64,000 bases of DNA from the NCBI RefSeq assembly GCF_004745635.1, contig NZ_SRLB01000007.1, forward strand, positions 62,001 through 126,000. Direction: 5' to 3'. The notes below the pieces were generated by a model. That model ran no database searches. It was not told the DNA's origin and was given only the letters and a program-made list of their open reading frames with translations. Both the position numbers and the translations under genes were made by a program. Positions 45,591-53,774 of this stretch are shown here, in pieces. The DNA comes from Methylobacterium nonmethylotrophicum. GTDB lineage: Bacteria > Pseudomonadota > Alphaproteobacteria > Rhizobiales > Beijerinckiaceae. Within the stretch, counting starts at the first letter, position 1. Each line of letters starts with the position of its first letter.

Positions 45591-47044
45591 GGCACTGTAC
45601 CCTCGACGAGGCCCGGCGCCTGATAGATATGCTTCAGTTCCGTGAAGTCATGGACTGCGTCGTAGCCGTGCAGGCGCCCCAGGCCGCTCTGCCGGTAACC
45701 GCCGGTTTCGGCTTCGGCGAACAGCTTGTTGTGGTCGTTGATCCAGACCGTGCCGTTGCGCAGCGCCCGGGCCACCCGCAGCGCCCGCGCCCCGTCGCGG
45801 GTCCAGACGCTGGCGGAGAGACCGAACACGGTATCGTTCGCCCGCGCCACCGCCTCGGCCTCGGTGTCGAAGGCTTCGAGCACTACAAAGGGCCCGAAGA
45901 TCTCCTCCTGCACGAAGTCCGCATGCGGATCGTCGTGCGCGACGAGGGCCGGCGTGAGGAAGGCGCCGCGCGCCCGCGCCCCGTCGGGAATCGTGGCCCG
46001 CAGCAGCACCCGGTCGGCCGCTGCGCAGGCTGCCTCCATCCGGGCCGCGACCGCGTCGCGGCTCGCCCGGTCGATCAGCGGGCCCATCTGCGTGCCAGCC
46101 TCGAGGCCCGGTCCGACCCGCAGGTCGGCCAGGGCAGCGGTCAGAGCGTCGCGCATCGCGGGCAGCCCCGCACGGTGGACGAGGACGCGCCGCGCAGCGG
46201 TACATTGCTGGCCCGAGATGACCGTCGCGGCGGCGGCAAGCTTGCGCGCGACGTCGCCGATCTCCGCGTCGGGAAAAACGAGGCAGGCGGATTTTCCCCC
46301 GAGTTCCAGCGAGAGCTTCTTCATGCTGTCGGCGGCGGCCCGCATGATCGCCTTGCCGGTCGCCGTCGAACCGGTGAAGCTCAGGACGTCGACGTCGTGC
46401 GACACCGACAGGTGCTGGGCACCTGCGTGCCCGGTCTCGACCACAACGTTGACGACGCCCGGCGGCAGCCCGGGGGCGGTAAAGAGCGGCGCCATCAGGG
46501 CCGCGTTGAACACTGCCGTCTGCGCGGCGGGCTTGACGACGGTGGTGCAGCCCGCGGCCAGCGCCGGAGCGAGCGAGCGGACGAGCAGCACCGCGGGCGC
46601 GTTCCACGGCACGATGATTCCGGCGACGCCGGCCGGCTCGCGCTGCATGGTCGAGAGCACGCCGGGCTCGGGTTCCAGCACGTGGCCCGGTATGTGGCGG
46701 GCGAGGCCCGCGTAGTAGAGAATCTCGGAAATCGCGCCCGCGAGTTCCCCGCGCGCCTGCGCGAGCGGCTTGCCGTTGTCGCGGGTCAGGAGTTCGGCGA
46801 GGGGCTCCTTGCCGGTTTCGAGCGCGGCCGCCCAGTGCAGCAGCACCGTTTGCCGCAACCGAGGCGACGACGCCCAGATGCCCCGGTCGAAGGCCCGTCG
46901 CGCGGCGGCGACGGCTGCCTCAGCCTCCCGGGCGCCACCCTGCGCGAGGTAGCCGACCCGCTCGCCGCTCGCCGGATCGAGGCTGTCCGCCTCCGGCCGG
47001 CCGTAGGCCTTCCCGTCGATCCAGTGGCGTGCCACCGCGTCCAT
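45587..47044 (-). CDS. NAD(P)-dependent aldehyde dehydrogenase
   Basis: A 485-residue ALDH. Active-site Glu in LELGGKSACLV, catalytic Cys in SGQQCTAARRVLVH, Asn in VPWNAPAVLL and the cofactor loop FTGSTATGKAIM are present. It is probably the aldehyde oxidiser of the furan locus (furfural or hydroxymethylfurfural to the acid); several hmf loci carry such a gene. Start 47044 (MDAVARHWIDG) gives the usual N-terminus. It forms an operon with ubiX and lies downstream of the LysR gene on the same strand. Confidence 0.9.
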   Translation of the reverse strand: MDAVARHWIDGKAYGRPEADSLDPASGERVGYLAQGGAREAEAAVAAARRAFDRGIWASSPRLRQTVLLHWAAALETGKEPLAELLTRDNGKPLAQARGELAGAISEILYYAGLARHIPGHVLEPEPGVLSTMQREPAGVAGIIVPWNAPAVLLVRSLAPALAAGCTTVVKPAAQTAVFNAALMAPLFTAPGLPPGVVNVVVETGHAGAQHLSVSHDVDVLSFTGSTATGKAIMRAAADSMKKLSLELGGKSACLVFPDAEIGDVARKLAAAATVISGQQCTAARRVLVHRAGLPAMRDALTAALADLRVGPGLEAGTQMGPLIDRASRDAVAARMEAACAAADRVLLRATIPDGARARGAFLTPALVAHDDPHADFVQEEIFGPFVVLEAFDTEAEAVARANDTVFGLSASVWTRDGARALRVARALRNGTVWINDHNKLFAEAETGGYRQSGLGRLHGYDAVHDFTELKHIYQAPGLVEGTVP

Positions 47045-47177
47045 GCCTGCTTCCCCGCTCTCTGATGTGCGTCCCGGGCCTGGGCACCGGGTTGGGGCGG
47101 AATGGTAGGGTTGAGGGTGTTTTCCTGTCGAATAAGGATGGATGATGCGGGCGATCAGCGGGACGTCGGTTCGCCGG

Positions 47178-48104
47178 TCAGGGACCCGTGACGATATGGG
47201 CCTGGAGCGCGGCCGCTGCTGCCGACAGCTCCTCGCCAAGGATCTCGACGAAGCGCATCGCCGCGGGGGTGAGCGGGTATTTTGGGTGATGGATGATGAC
47301 GAGCTGGCGGGTGATCCGCGGCGCCACGATGCGGTAGGCCTTGAGCGAGCCCTCAACGAGCTGCCGGCTCACCGCGATGCTGGGAAGGACCGTGAAGCGG
47401 TTCGAGCGCGCGACGAAATCCGCGATCGCGGAGGGCAGGTCGAGTTCGATCTGGGGGCTCAAGGTGATGTCCTCCGCGCCGACCCGCCGGTCGAGTTCCA
47501 GGCGTAGACCGTGGCGGGCCGAGGGCAGGACGAGGTCGAGTCCGACGAGATCGCGCGTGCGCACCGGCATGGGGATCGGCAGCGGCGTCGCGCTCCCGCC
47601 CACCACCACCATCTCTTCATCGAGAAGTGGCTCCATCATCAGGCCGAGGCGGCGGTTGGGCTTGTTGATTACCGCCAGGTCGAGGCTGCCGTCGCCAACG
47701 CCGTCGATGAAGGTCGAGGAATAGCCGTCCGCCAGAGACAGTTCCACCTGCGGGTAGGTGGCGGCGAAGCGCGCCAGCACGCTCGGCACCACGCTCATCG
47801 AGAGCGACGACAGGATGCCTGCGGTCACCCGCCCCGACACGCTCTGGGAGAGCTGCGCCATCGTGGCCCGGGCCTCGGCAACGTCGCGTAGGATCGGCTG
47901 CACGAGCCGGTGCAGCAGCCGGCCTGCGGCGGTCGGCACCATTGCCTTAGGTTGCCGCTCGAAGAGCCGCTGATCCAGTTCGCGCTCGAGCTTGGCGATC
48001 TGCATGCTGAGTGCTGGCTGCACCACGTTCATCCGCTGCGCCGCGCGCGTCACGCTGCCTTCCTCGAACAGAGCGACGAAGTAGGAGATCTGGCGCAAAT
48101 CCAC
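47178..48104 (-). CDS. LysR-family transcriptional regulator (second furan-locus regulator)
   Basis: A 308-residue LTTR. The HTH reads LRQISYFVALFEEGSVTRAAQRMNVVQPALSMQIAKLERELDQRLFERQ, followed by a ligand domain. The start is taken as GTG 48104, which gives the standard VDLRQ N-terminus; a GTG at 48161 would add 19 residues. It is divergent from the UbiD gene at 48310. Its place next to hmfF/hmfH mirrors HmfR2-type regulators. It may also transcribe through to the ALDH and ubiX genes. Confidence 0.9.
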   Translation of the reverse strand: MDLRQISYFVALFEEGSVTRAAQRMNVVQPALSMQIAKLERELDQRLFERQPKAMVPTAAGRLLHRLVQPILRDVAEARATMAQLSQSVSGRVTAGILSSLSMSVVPSVLARFAATYPQVELSLADGYSSTFIDGVGDGSLDLAVINKPNRRLGLMMEPLLDEEMVVVGGSATPLPIPMPVRTRDLVGLDLVLPSARHGLRLELDRRVGAEDITLSPQIELDLPSAIADFVARSNRFTVLPSIAVSRQLVEGSLKAYRIVAPRITRQLVIIHHPKYPLTPAAMRFVEILGEELSAAAAALQAHIVTGP

Positions 48105-48184
48105 GTGCGGAATCCTGGCTTCCGGCGGTGCTCCAGTACGGCGGTCGGCCGTCGAAAACACGCCGTATCACAGGAGCATAAGCC

Positions 48185-48197
48185 TGCTGCCACGGCA
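48185..48197 (+). promoter_or_regulatory. Candidate LysR-type box (T-N11-A) in the divergent hmfF promoter
   Basis: TGCTGCCACGGCA has the T-N11-A spacing and inverted TGC/GCA ends expected of an LTTR site. It lies 81 bases upstream of the longer LysR start and 113 bases before the UbiD start. It is one of several loose matches possible by chance. Confidence 0.3.
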
Positions 48198-48309
48198 ATT
48201 CAGACCGCCTGATCGGCCCCATCAGCAATCCTTATTTCAGTCCGTCGCCGCAGCAGCCTAACGAGACGGGACGACGGCGCCCCGCGCGGGCCGCGACCGG
48301 GAGGACAAC

Positions 48310-49698
48310 ATGAGCGTGCCGGCCCCAACCCGATCCCTGCGCCACTGGCTCGCTCGCCTCGGGCAGAGCGGGCGCCTCAGCGTGACACGGCCGGGCATCG
48401 GGCTTCGCCACGAGGCCGCGGCGGTGGCGAACCGGCTTGACGGGCGCAGCGCCACTCTGTTTCCCCGCCCCGACGGTCAGGACGGCACCATCGTCTCGGG
48501 CCTCGTCTCCAGCCGGGCCTGGATGGCCGAAGCGCTCGGGACGACGGAGGACCGCCTCGTCGCGCATGTCCAGCAGGCCTGTGCGGCGCCGCTGCCCTGG
48601 CGCGAGCGTGAGACCGGGCCCGCCCAGAGCATCGTCCACCGCACCGACATCGATCTCCTGCGGCTGTTGCCCGTGCCGACGCTCAACGAGCACGATGGAG
48701 GTCCCTACATCTCGGCGGGGCTGATGATCTCGCGCGATCCCGAGACCGGCGCGCAGAACGTCGCCATCCTGCGCTGCCAGATCAACGGGCCCGACCGCAT
48801 CGGCGTTCTCGTGCTGCCGCGCCACACCGATCATTTCTACCGCCGCGCCGAAGCCGCCGGCCGCGGCCTGGAGGTCGCGCTCGTCGTGGGCGTCGATCCC
48901 GCCTGCCTGCTCGCCTCCCAGGCGATCGTGCCGCTCGGCCAGGACGAACTCGAGATCGCCGGTGCGCTCACGGGCGTTCCCCTCGACGTGGTGAAGTGCC
49001 TCACGAACGACGTGCGCGTGCCGGCAGAAGCCGAGATCGTGATCGAGGGGAGAATCCTGCCGGAGCTGCGCGAGCCGGAGGGGCCGTTCGGCGAGTTCCC
49101 GCAATATTACGGCGAGCGGGCCGAGCGCCACGTCATGCAGGTCGACGCCGTTACCCACCGCGAGCAGCCGCTCTTCCACATGATCGTCGGAGGCGGACTC
49201 GAGCACCTGCTGCTTGGGGCAATCCCCCGCGAAGCCACGATCCTGGCAACCCTCAAGCGTAGTTTCCCAGGGGTCGAGGACGTCCATCTCTCCCTCGGCG
49301 GGGTTGGCCGCTACCATCTCTACGTGAAACTGCGCAAGACGCAGGAGGGCGAGGCCAAGAACGTCCTGCTTGGCGCCTTCGCGGCCCATTACGACATCAA
49401 GCACGCGGTCGTCGTCGATATGGACGTGGACATCCACGATCCGAAGGAGGTCGAGTGGGCGGTCGCTACCCGCTTCCAGGCCGACCGCGACCTCGTGGTG
49501 GTCGCGCATTCGCAGGGCTCGAAGCTCGACCCATCCGCGCGCGAGGGCGTGGGCGCCAAGATGGGCCTCGACGCCACGGCACCGCTGGACGCGCCGCCGA
49601 TGAAGTTCACCCGCATCTGCGTGCCAGGCCAGGCCGAGATCGACCTCGCGGCCGTGGTCGTGCCGGATGCGGACTGGCGCGCGGTACTCGGGGGCTGA
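48310..49698 (+). CDS. hmfF: UbiD-family decarboxylase, probable 2,5-furandicarboxylate decarboxylase
   Basis: A 462-residue UbiD enzyme. The catalytic acid region reads EPEGPFGEFPQYYGE, and GPDRIGVLVLPRHTDHFYRRAE and VVDMDVDIHDPKEVEWAVATRF are the family core. UbiD enzymes use prenyl-FMN from UbiX for reversible (de)carboxylation of aromatic or unsaturated acids. A GAGGACA site precedes ATG 48310. Its stop overlaps the GMC oxidase start (TGATG). In hmf clusters HmfF removes CO2 from 2,5-furandicarboxylate to give 2-furoate. Confidence 0.88.
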   Translation: MSVPAPTRSLRHWLARLGQSGRLSVTRPGIGLRHEAAAVANRLDGRSATLFPRPDGQDGTIVSGLVSSRAWMAEALGTTEDRLVAHVQQACAAPLPWRERETGPAQSIVHRTDIDLLRLLPVPTLNEHDGGPYISAGLMISRDPETGAQNVAILRCQINGPDRIGVLVLPRHTDHFYRRAEAAGRGLEVALVVGVDPACLLASQAIVPLGQDELEIAGALTGVPLDVVKCLTNDVRVPAEAEIVIEGRILPELREPEGPFGEFPQYYGERAERHVMQVDAVTHREQPLFHMIVGGGLEHLLLGAIPREATILATLKRSFPGVEDVHLSLGGVGRYHLYVKLRKTQEGEAKNVLLGAFAAHYDIKHAVVVDMDVDIHDPKEVEWAVATRFQADRDLVVVAHSQGSKLDPSAREGVGAKMGLDATAPLDAPPMKFTRICVPGQAEIDLAAVVVPDADWRAVLGG

Positions 49699-51419
49699 TG
49701 CGCATGAGCGAACTGCCCCATGAGGTCGATGTGCTCGTTGTCGGCGGCGGCTCGGCCGGCTGCGTCCTCGCCAAACGTCTCTCGGCCGATCCGAACCGGC
49801 GGGTGCTTCTCGTCGAGGCCGGCTGCGACACGCCCCCAGGACAGGTGCCGGCCGAGATCCTCGACAGCTACCCGATGCCGCTGTTCTTCGGCGACACCTA
49901 CATCTGGCCCGGCCTCGACGCGGCCGTCACCCGCGGGGCCGATGGGCGGATCCGGCGCCGGGCCTACGAGCAGGGCCGCGTGATGGGCGGCTCGTCGAGC
50001 ATCAACGTGCAGGCGGCCAACCGCGGTCTCCCGCGCGACTACGACGCCTGGGCGGCGGCCGGGGCGAGGGGCTGGGGCTGGGACGACGTCCTGCCCTACT
50101 TCCGCAAGCTCGAGACCGACCTCGACTGCGACGGCCCGCTGCACGGGCGCGACGGCCCCTTGCCGATCCGACGCATCCTCGAACCGGCCTGGCCGCCGTT
50201 TGCACACGCGGTTGCGACGGCTCTCGACGCGACCGGCCTGCCGCGGCGCCTCGATCAGAACGGCGAATTCGAGGACGGGATCTTCCCGCCGGCCTTCTCC
50301 AACCGGGATGACGCCAGGGTTTCCTCTGCCGCGGCCTATCTCGACGCGCCCACGCGGGCGCGCGGGAACCTCGTCATCGCCGCGCACACGCAGGTCACCG
50401 ACCTGGTGTTCGACGGACGGCGCGCCGTCGGCGCGCAGCTGCGCCAAGCGGACGGACGCGAGCAGCGCGTGGCGGCGCGGGAGGTGGTGGTCTGCGCAGG
50501 CGCGTTGCAATCGCCGGTCCTGCTCCTGCGGGCCGGGATCGGACCCGCAGAACACCTGCGTACCTGCGGCGTGACCGTCCTCGCGGACCGGCCCGGGGTC
50601 GGCGAGAACCTGCGCGACCACCCAGCCCTGACCATCGCGCAGTACCTGCCCCGTCGGCTTCGCCTGCCGCTGAGCTACAGACGGGCGAGCTTCGTCGCCC
50701 TGCGCTCCTCCTCCGGCCTGCCGGGCGGTACACCCTCCGACATGTACCTCACCGCCTCCGCCCGCGGCGGCTGGCACGCGCTCGGGGCGAGCCTCGCCCT
50801 CTATTTCCTATGGGTGAACCAGCCGCACTCGATCGGGCGGCTGCGCCTCGACCCGGCCGATCCGGCGGGCCGTCCGGACGTCGACCTCGGCCTCCTGTCG
50901 GACCCGCGCGATCTCGAACGGCTGGCGACGGGCCTGCGCGACCTCGTTGCGCTCGTGGTCTCGCCGCAGCTCAACCCGGATCCCGCGGCGATCTTCCCGG
51001 CGAGCTTCACGCCTGCGATCAAGCGGCTCAGCCGGGTTACGCCTCGCAACCGGCGCGTCACTGCCCTGCTGGCCCGGCTCCTCGACGGTCCTGCCCCCTT
51101 GCGCCGGCTGATGCTACGCGCCGTGTCCGGCGGGGTCGATCTCGGCCGGATCGCTGCCGACGACGCAGCCCTGCGGGACTTCGTGCGCGAGACGGTCTTC
51201 GGCGTGTGGCATGCGAGCGGCACCTGCCGCATGGGCGATTCCACCGACAGGGGTGCAGTGGTCGATCCGACCGGGCGGGTGATCGGCGTCGAAGGGCTCT
51301 CCGTCGCGGACGCCTCGGTAATGCCGAGCTTGCCGAGTGCCAATACCAACGTGCCGACCATCATGATCGGCGAGAAGATCGCCGATCACCTCGTCGCGCA
51401 GCTGGGAGCCGGGGCCTGA
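49698..51419 (+). CDS. hmfH: GMC-family FAD oxidoreductase, probable hydroxymethylfurfural/furfural oxidase
   Basis: A 573-residue flavoenzyme. The FAD Rossmann motif is VLVVGGGSAGCVLAKRL at the N-terminus, followed by MGGSSSINVQAANR (GMC signature 1) and CAGALQSPVLLLRAGIGP (signature 2). The active-site His is in GVWHASGTCRMG, and SLPSANTNVPTIMIGEKIAD closes the domain. It is translationally coupled to the UbiD gene. The known HmfH oxidises hydroxymethylfurfural and the derived acid to furandicarboxylate using O2. Confidence 0.88.
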   Translation: MRMSELPHEVDVLVVGGGSAGCVLAKRLSADPNRRVLLVEAGCDTPPGQVPAEILDSYPMPLFFGDTYIWPGLDAAVTRGADGRIRRRAYEQGRVMGGSSSINVQAANRGLPRDYDAWAAAGARGWGWDDVLPYFRKLETDLDCDGPLHGRDGPLPIRRILEPAWPPFAHAVATALDATGLPRRLDQNGEFEDGIFPPAFSNRDDARVSSAAAYLDAPTRARGNLVIAAHTQVTDLVFDGRRAVGAQLRQADGREQRVAAREVVVCAGALQSPVLLLRAGIGPAEHLRTCGVTVLADRPGVGENLRDHPALTIAQYLPRRLRLPLSYRRASFVALRSSSGLPGGTPSDMYLTASARGGWHALGASLALYFLWVNQPHSIGRLRLDPADPAGRPDVDLGLLSDPRDLERLATGLRDLVALVVSPQLNPDPAAIFPASFTPAIKRLSRVTPRNRRVTALLARLLDGPAPLRRLMLRAVSGGVDLGRIAADDAALRDFVRETVFGVWHASGTCRMGDSTDRGAVVDPTGRVIGVEGLSVADASVMPSLPSANTNVPTIMIGEKIADHLVAQLGAGA

Positions 51420-51439
51420 GGCCGCCGGCACCCGGGGCG

Positions 51440-52264
51440 TCAGGCGAGGCGAGCCCGCGTACGCCGCTCGGCCTCCTCGATGCTTGTCGCCGACAGATCC
51501 GGATCCGCCGACCGGATGTCGGCCCGCATGTGATCGTGCGATGCGCCGTTGAACAGCGTCCCGACGAGGGATCGGTCGAGGTCGCTGGTGCCGAACAGTG
51601 CGTCGCAGATCGGGAATGTGAGGTTGAAGTTGCGGGTCTGCATGAACCCGAGCACGTGATGAATGTAGTGCATTCGCCGCACGGTGTTCACCAGGGGGAT
51701 GTGCCGCAGGTAAGGATGCCGCGTGTCATCGAGGTGTGAGAGCGTGTGCAGGCCCTCGTAGAGCAGGTAGTAGGCGGCCATCGTGAGCACGACGATGTAC
51801 CCGGCATTCGACGAGATCAGCCAGCCGGCCAGAAGCGCCGGCGGCAGGGCGGCGAGCACGAAGCCGATCGGGGCGAAGGGCGGAAACAGCAGAGCCCGCC
51901 ATTCCTTGTGGCCACTGTAGCCAAGGTCATGGTGCGTGAAGAACTGATGGTGCACTGTGCAGTGGCGCTTATAGATCATTGTGAGCCCGGGCACCGGGCG
52001 GTGCAGCACGTAGCGGTGCGCGGCCCACTCGCACCAATTGCCGAGAAGCACGATCGGCACGACCAGCAGCCACTCCCATGCCGAGGAGACCTCGATTCGG
52101 TTCCAACAGTACAGGACCGTACCGCCGGTGATCAGCAGCGTGAAGCCGAGATGGATCGCGCCGTGGTACCAGGGCGGGGTTTCGGCCACGAAGCGTTCGC
52201 GAAAAGTGCTCTGGCGCTCCTGCTCGCGCCGGTCGCGCTCCGGGCTTTGGAAGACGGGTGTCAT
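51440..52264 (-). CDS. Membrane di-iron hydroxylase (sterol desaturase/fatty acid hydroxylase superfamily)
   Basis: A 274-residue membrane protein with about four hydrophobic segments. The His clusters are present: HRYVLHR, HCTVHHQFFTHH, HTLSHLDDTRH and HYIHHVLGFMQTRNFN. This is the fatty-acid hydroxylase/desaturase pattern that binds two irons. Start 52264 follows a GAGGAGGAAG site. It is convergent with hmfH (20 bases) and divergent from the AraC gene at 52492, so that regulator may control it. Its substrate is unknown, and I do not recall it as a standard hmf-locus member. Confidence 0.88.
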   Translation of the reverse strand: MTPVFQSPERDRREQERQSTFRERFVAETPPWYHGAIHLGFTLLITGGTVLYCWNRIEVSSAWEWLLVVPIVLLGNWCEWAAHRYVLHRPVPGLTMIYKRHCTVHHQFFTHHDLGYSGHKEWRALLFPPFAPIGFVLAALPPALLAGWLISSNAGYIVVLTMAAYYLLYEGLHTLSHLDDTRHPYLRHIPLVNTVRRMHYIHHVLGFMQTRNFNLTFPICDALFGTSDLDRSLVGTLFNGASHDHMRADIRSADPDLSATSIEEAERRTRARLA

Positions 52265-52491
52265 TGGCTTCCTCCTCGTCTCGCTTTCCCTCTCGGACGG
52301 GGAACCTGCTTGCGAGACGTGGAGTGTGGCGCAGCTCGCGCGCAGAACCCTGATCACCCCGGAGGCTGACTTATCAATCCGGATGTTTTTCGCGCGCCCA
52401 ACCAGAGTTGTAGGCGTGCGCATGGGTTAATCTCCCCAATCGGAACTATGGTGATGCCGGCCCGGGCCGGCAGGGAAGGTGATCGCGGATC

Positions 52492-53316
52492 GTGACCCAG
52501 GCTCTCGGAATCCTGCGCGGCGCGTTCGGCCGGGTGGCGCTCCTCGACATGGACACCTCCCTCGTTGATCACGCGCACCATCATTGCCACGTGATCCTGA
52601 AGGCGAGCGGCCCCGACCAGGATTTTATCGTCGCGGGCCGGGCGCTGCCCGTGCGCGACGACACCGCGATCTTGATCAACAGTTGGGAGCCGCACCGCTA
52701 CCTGCACCGGGGTGGGCTGCAGCGGACGGCCTTCCTCGCCCTTTACATCGAGCCCGCTTGGCTCGCTGGGATTGATCGCGCGTTCCGGCCCTGCGGCGCC
52801 GGCCGCTTCTTCGAAGGGTCCTGCGTGCCACTCGACGGCACCCTGTGGAGAGCGCGCGAGGACCTTGTACGGCGCATAGGTTGCCACGATACTGACGCAG
52901 CAACGCTCGAAGACCGGATCCGTGCCCTGATCATCGCCCTGGCGCATCGCTATGGAGACCGGCAGCCCCCGCGTGTGGCACTGTTGACCGATCACCGCAT
53001 CCGGCGGGCCCTTCAACTTATGGGGGAATCGGGTGCCGTACCCCGCGATCTCGACACCGTTGCGAGGTCGGCCGGTCTATCGCGGCCGCACTTCAACACG
53101 CTTTTCCGCCGCTGCACGGGGCTGAGCCCGGCCGTCTACGCCAACGCCGTGCGCGTCGAAGCTGCTGTCGCGGCTATCCTAGACCCCGCCACGACCCTTG
53201 CCGTGGTCTCTGACGACCTAGGCTTCAGCGCACCAGCCAACTTTACCCGCTTCTTTCAGCAACATACCGGTACAATACCCAGTCAGTTTAGGCGTGTCGT
53301 CGCTGAGCTTCCGTAA
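52492..53316 (+). CDS. AraC-family transcriptional regulator, paralogue of the 35129 gene
   Basis: A 274-residue regulator with a GTG start. The N-terminal cupin (FGRVALLDMDTSLVDHAHHHCHVILK) and the C-terminal double HTH (LDTVARSAGLSRPHFNTLFRRCTGLSPAVYAN, then LAVVSDDLGFSAPANFTRFFQQH) match the regulator at 35129 across the length. It is divergent from the membrane hydroxylase by 227 bases, which is its most likely target. The two AraC genes bracket the furan locus. Confidence 0.9.
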   Translation: MTQALGILRGAFGRVALLDMDTSLVDHAHHHCHVILKASGPDQDFIVAGRALPVRDDTAILINSWEPHRYLHRGGLQRTAFLALYIEPAWLAGIDRAFRPCGAGRFFEGSCVPLDGTLWRAREDLVRRIGCHDTDAATLEDRIRALIIALAHRYGDRQPPRVALLTDHRIRRALQLMGESGAVPRDLDTVARSAGLSRPHFNTLFRRCTGLSPAVYANAVRVEAAVAAILDPATTLAVVSDDLGFSAPANFTRFFQQHTGTIPSQFRRVVAELP

Positions 53317-53774
53317 GTGATATTGAGTTAGAATCGCGATTGAGTAGCGAATAATCTGATCGGGAGCTGGGAGGCGGCCGCTCGATAAAGGGTCGTGAAG
53401 GGGTCGATCAGCGCTCATTATTCATCGTAGACATCAGGATAAAGGGGTGTCTATACTACATGTGGTGGAAATTCACGATTCCTAAAGCTGTCAACGGCCT
53501 CTGAAGTGTGTATCGCTTCGCTGAAAATTTGATATCAATACCTATAATATAAGTCGCATATCTCACCGGGCCATGTGCTATATGCCTTTGCGACATTTTC
53601 GAACCCAAATGTCCGGAAGCTGCTTGCAACCGGACGTTTCTTATACGCATCATGAAGGGCCGCTTCGGGTCAGGAGTTCGTCTGCCGCCTGGCGGCATGA
53701 ACCGATCCGAGGCCCTCTGGCGCGGAACCGCCGCTCCCGACCCGTTGCAGACCCTGGGAAGGTCCGCTTCCGGG
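53317..53774 (+). other. Intergenic region between convergent genes with repeat copy A2
   Basis: The left part (about 53400-53600) is AT-richer than the surroundings. At 53607-53616 and 53630-53639 AAATGTCCGG and CCGGACGTTT form a stem with one G-T pair. Repeat copy A2 follows. No gene is supported. Confidence 0.5.
53648..53770 (+). repeat. Mosaic intergenic repeat, copy A2
   Basis: It contains CGGGTCAGGAGTTCGTCTGC, then CGCCTGGCGGCATGAACCGA, then CTGGCGCGGAACCGCCGCTC, nearly identical to 17820-17900. The 3' end differs (ACCCGTTGCAGACCCTGGGA) and ends in GGTCCGCTTCC, a copy of the opening hairpin arm of A1. It abuts the 3' end of the hybrid kinase gene. Confidence 0.85.
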
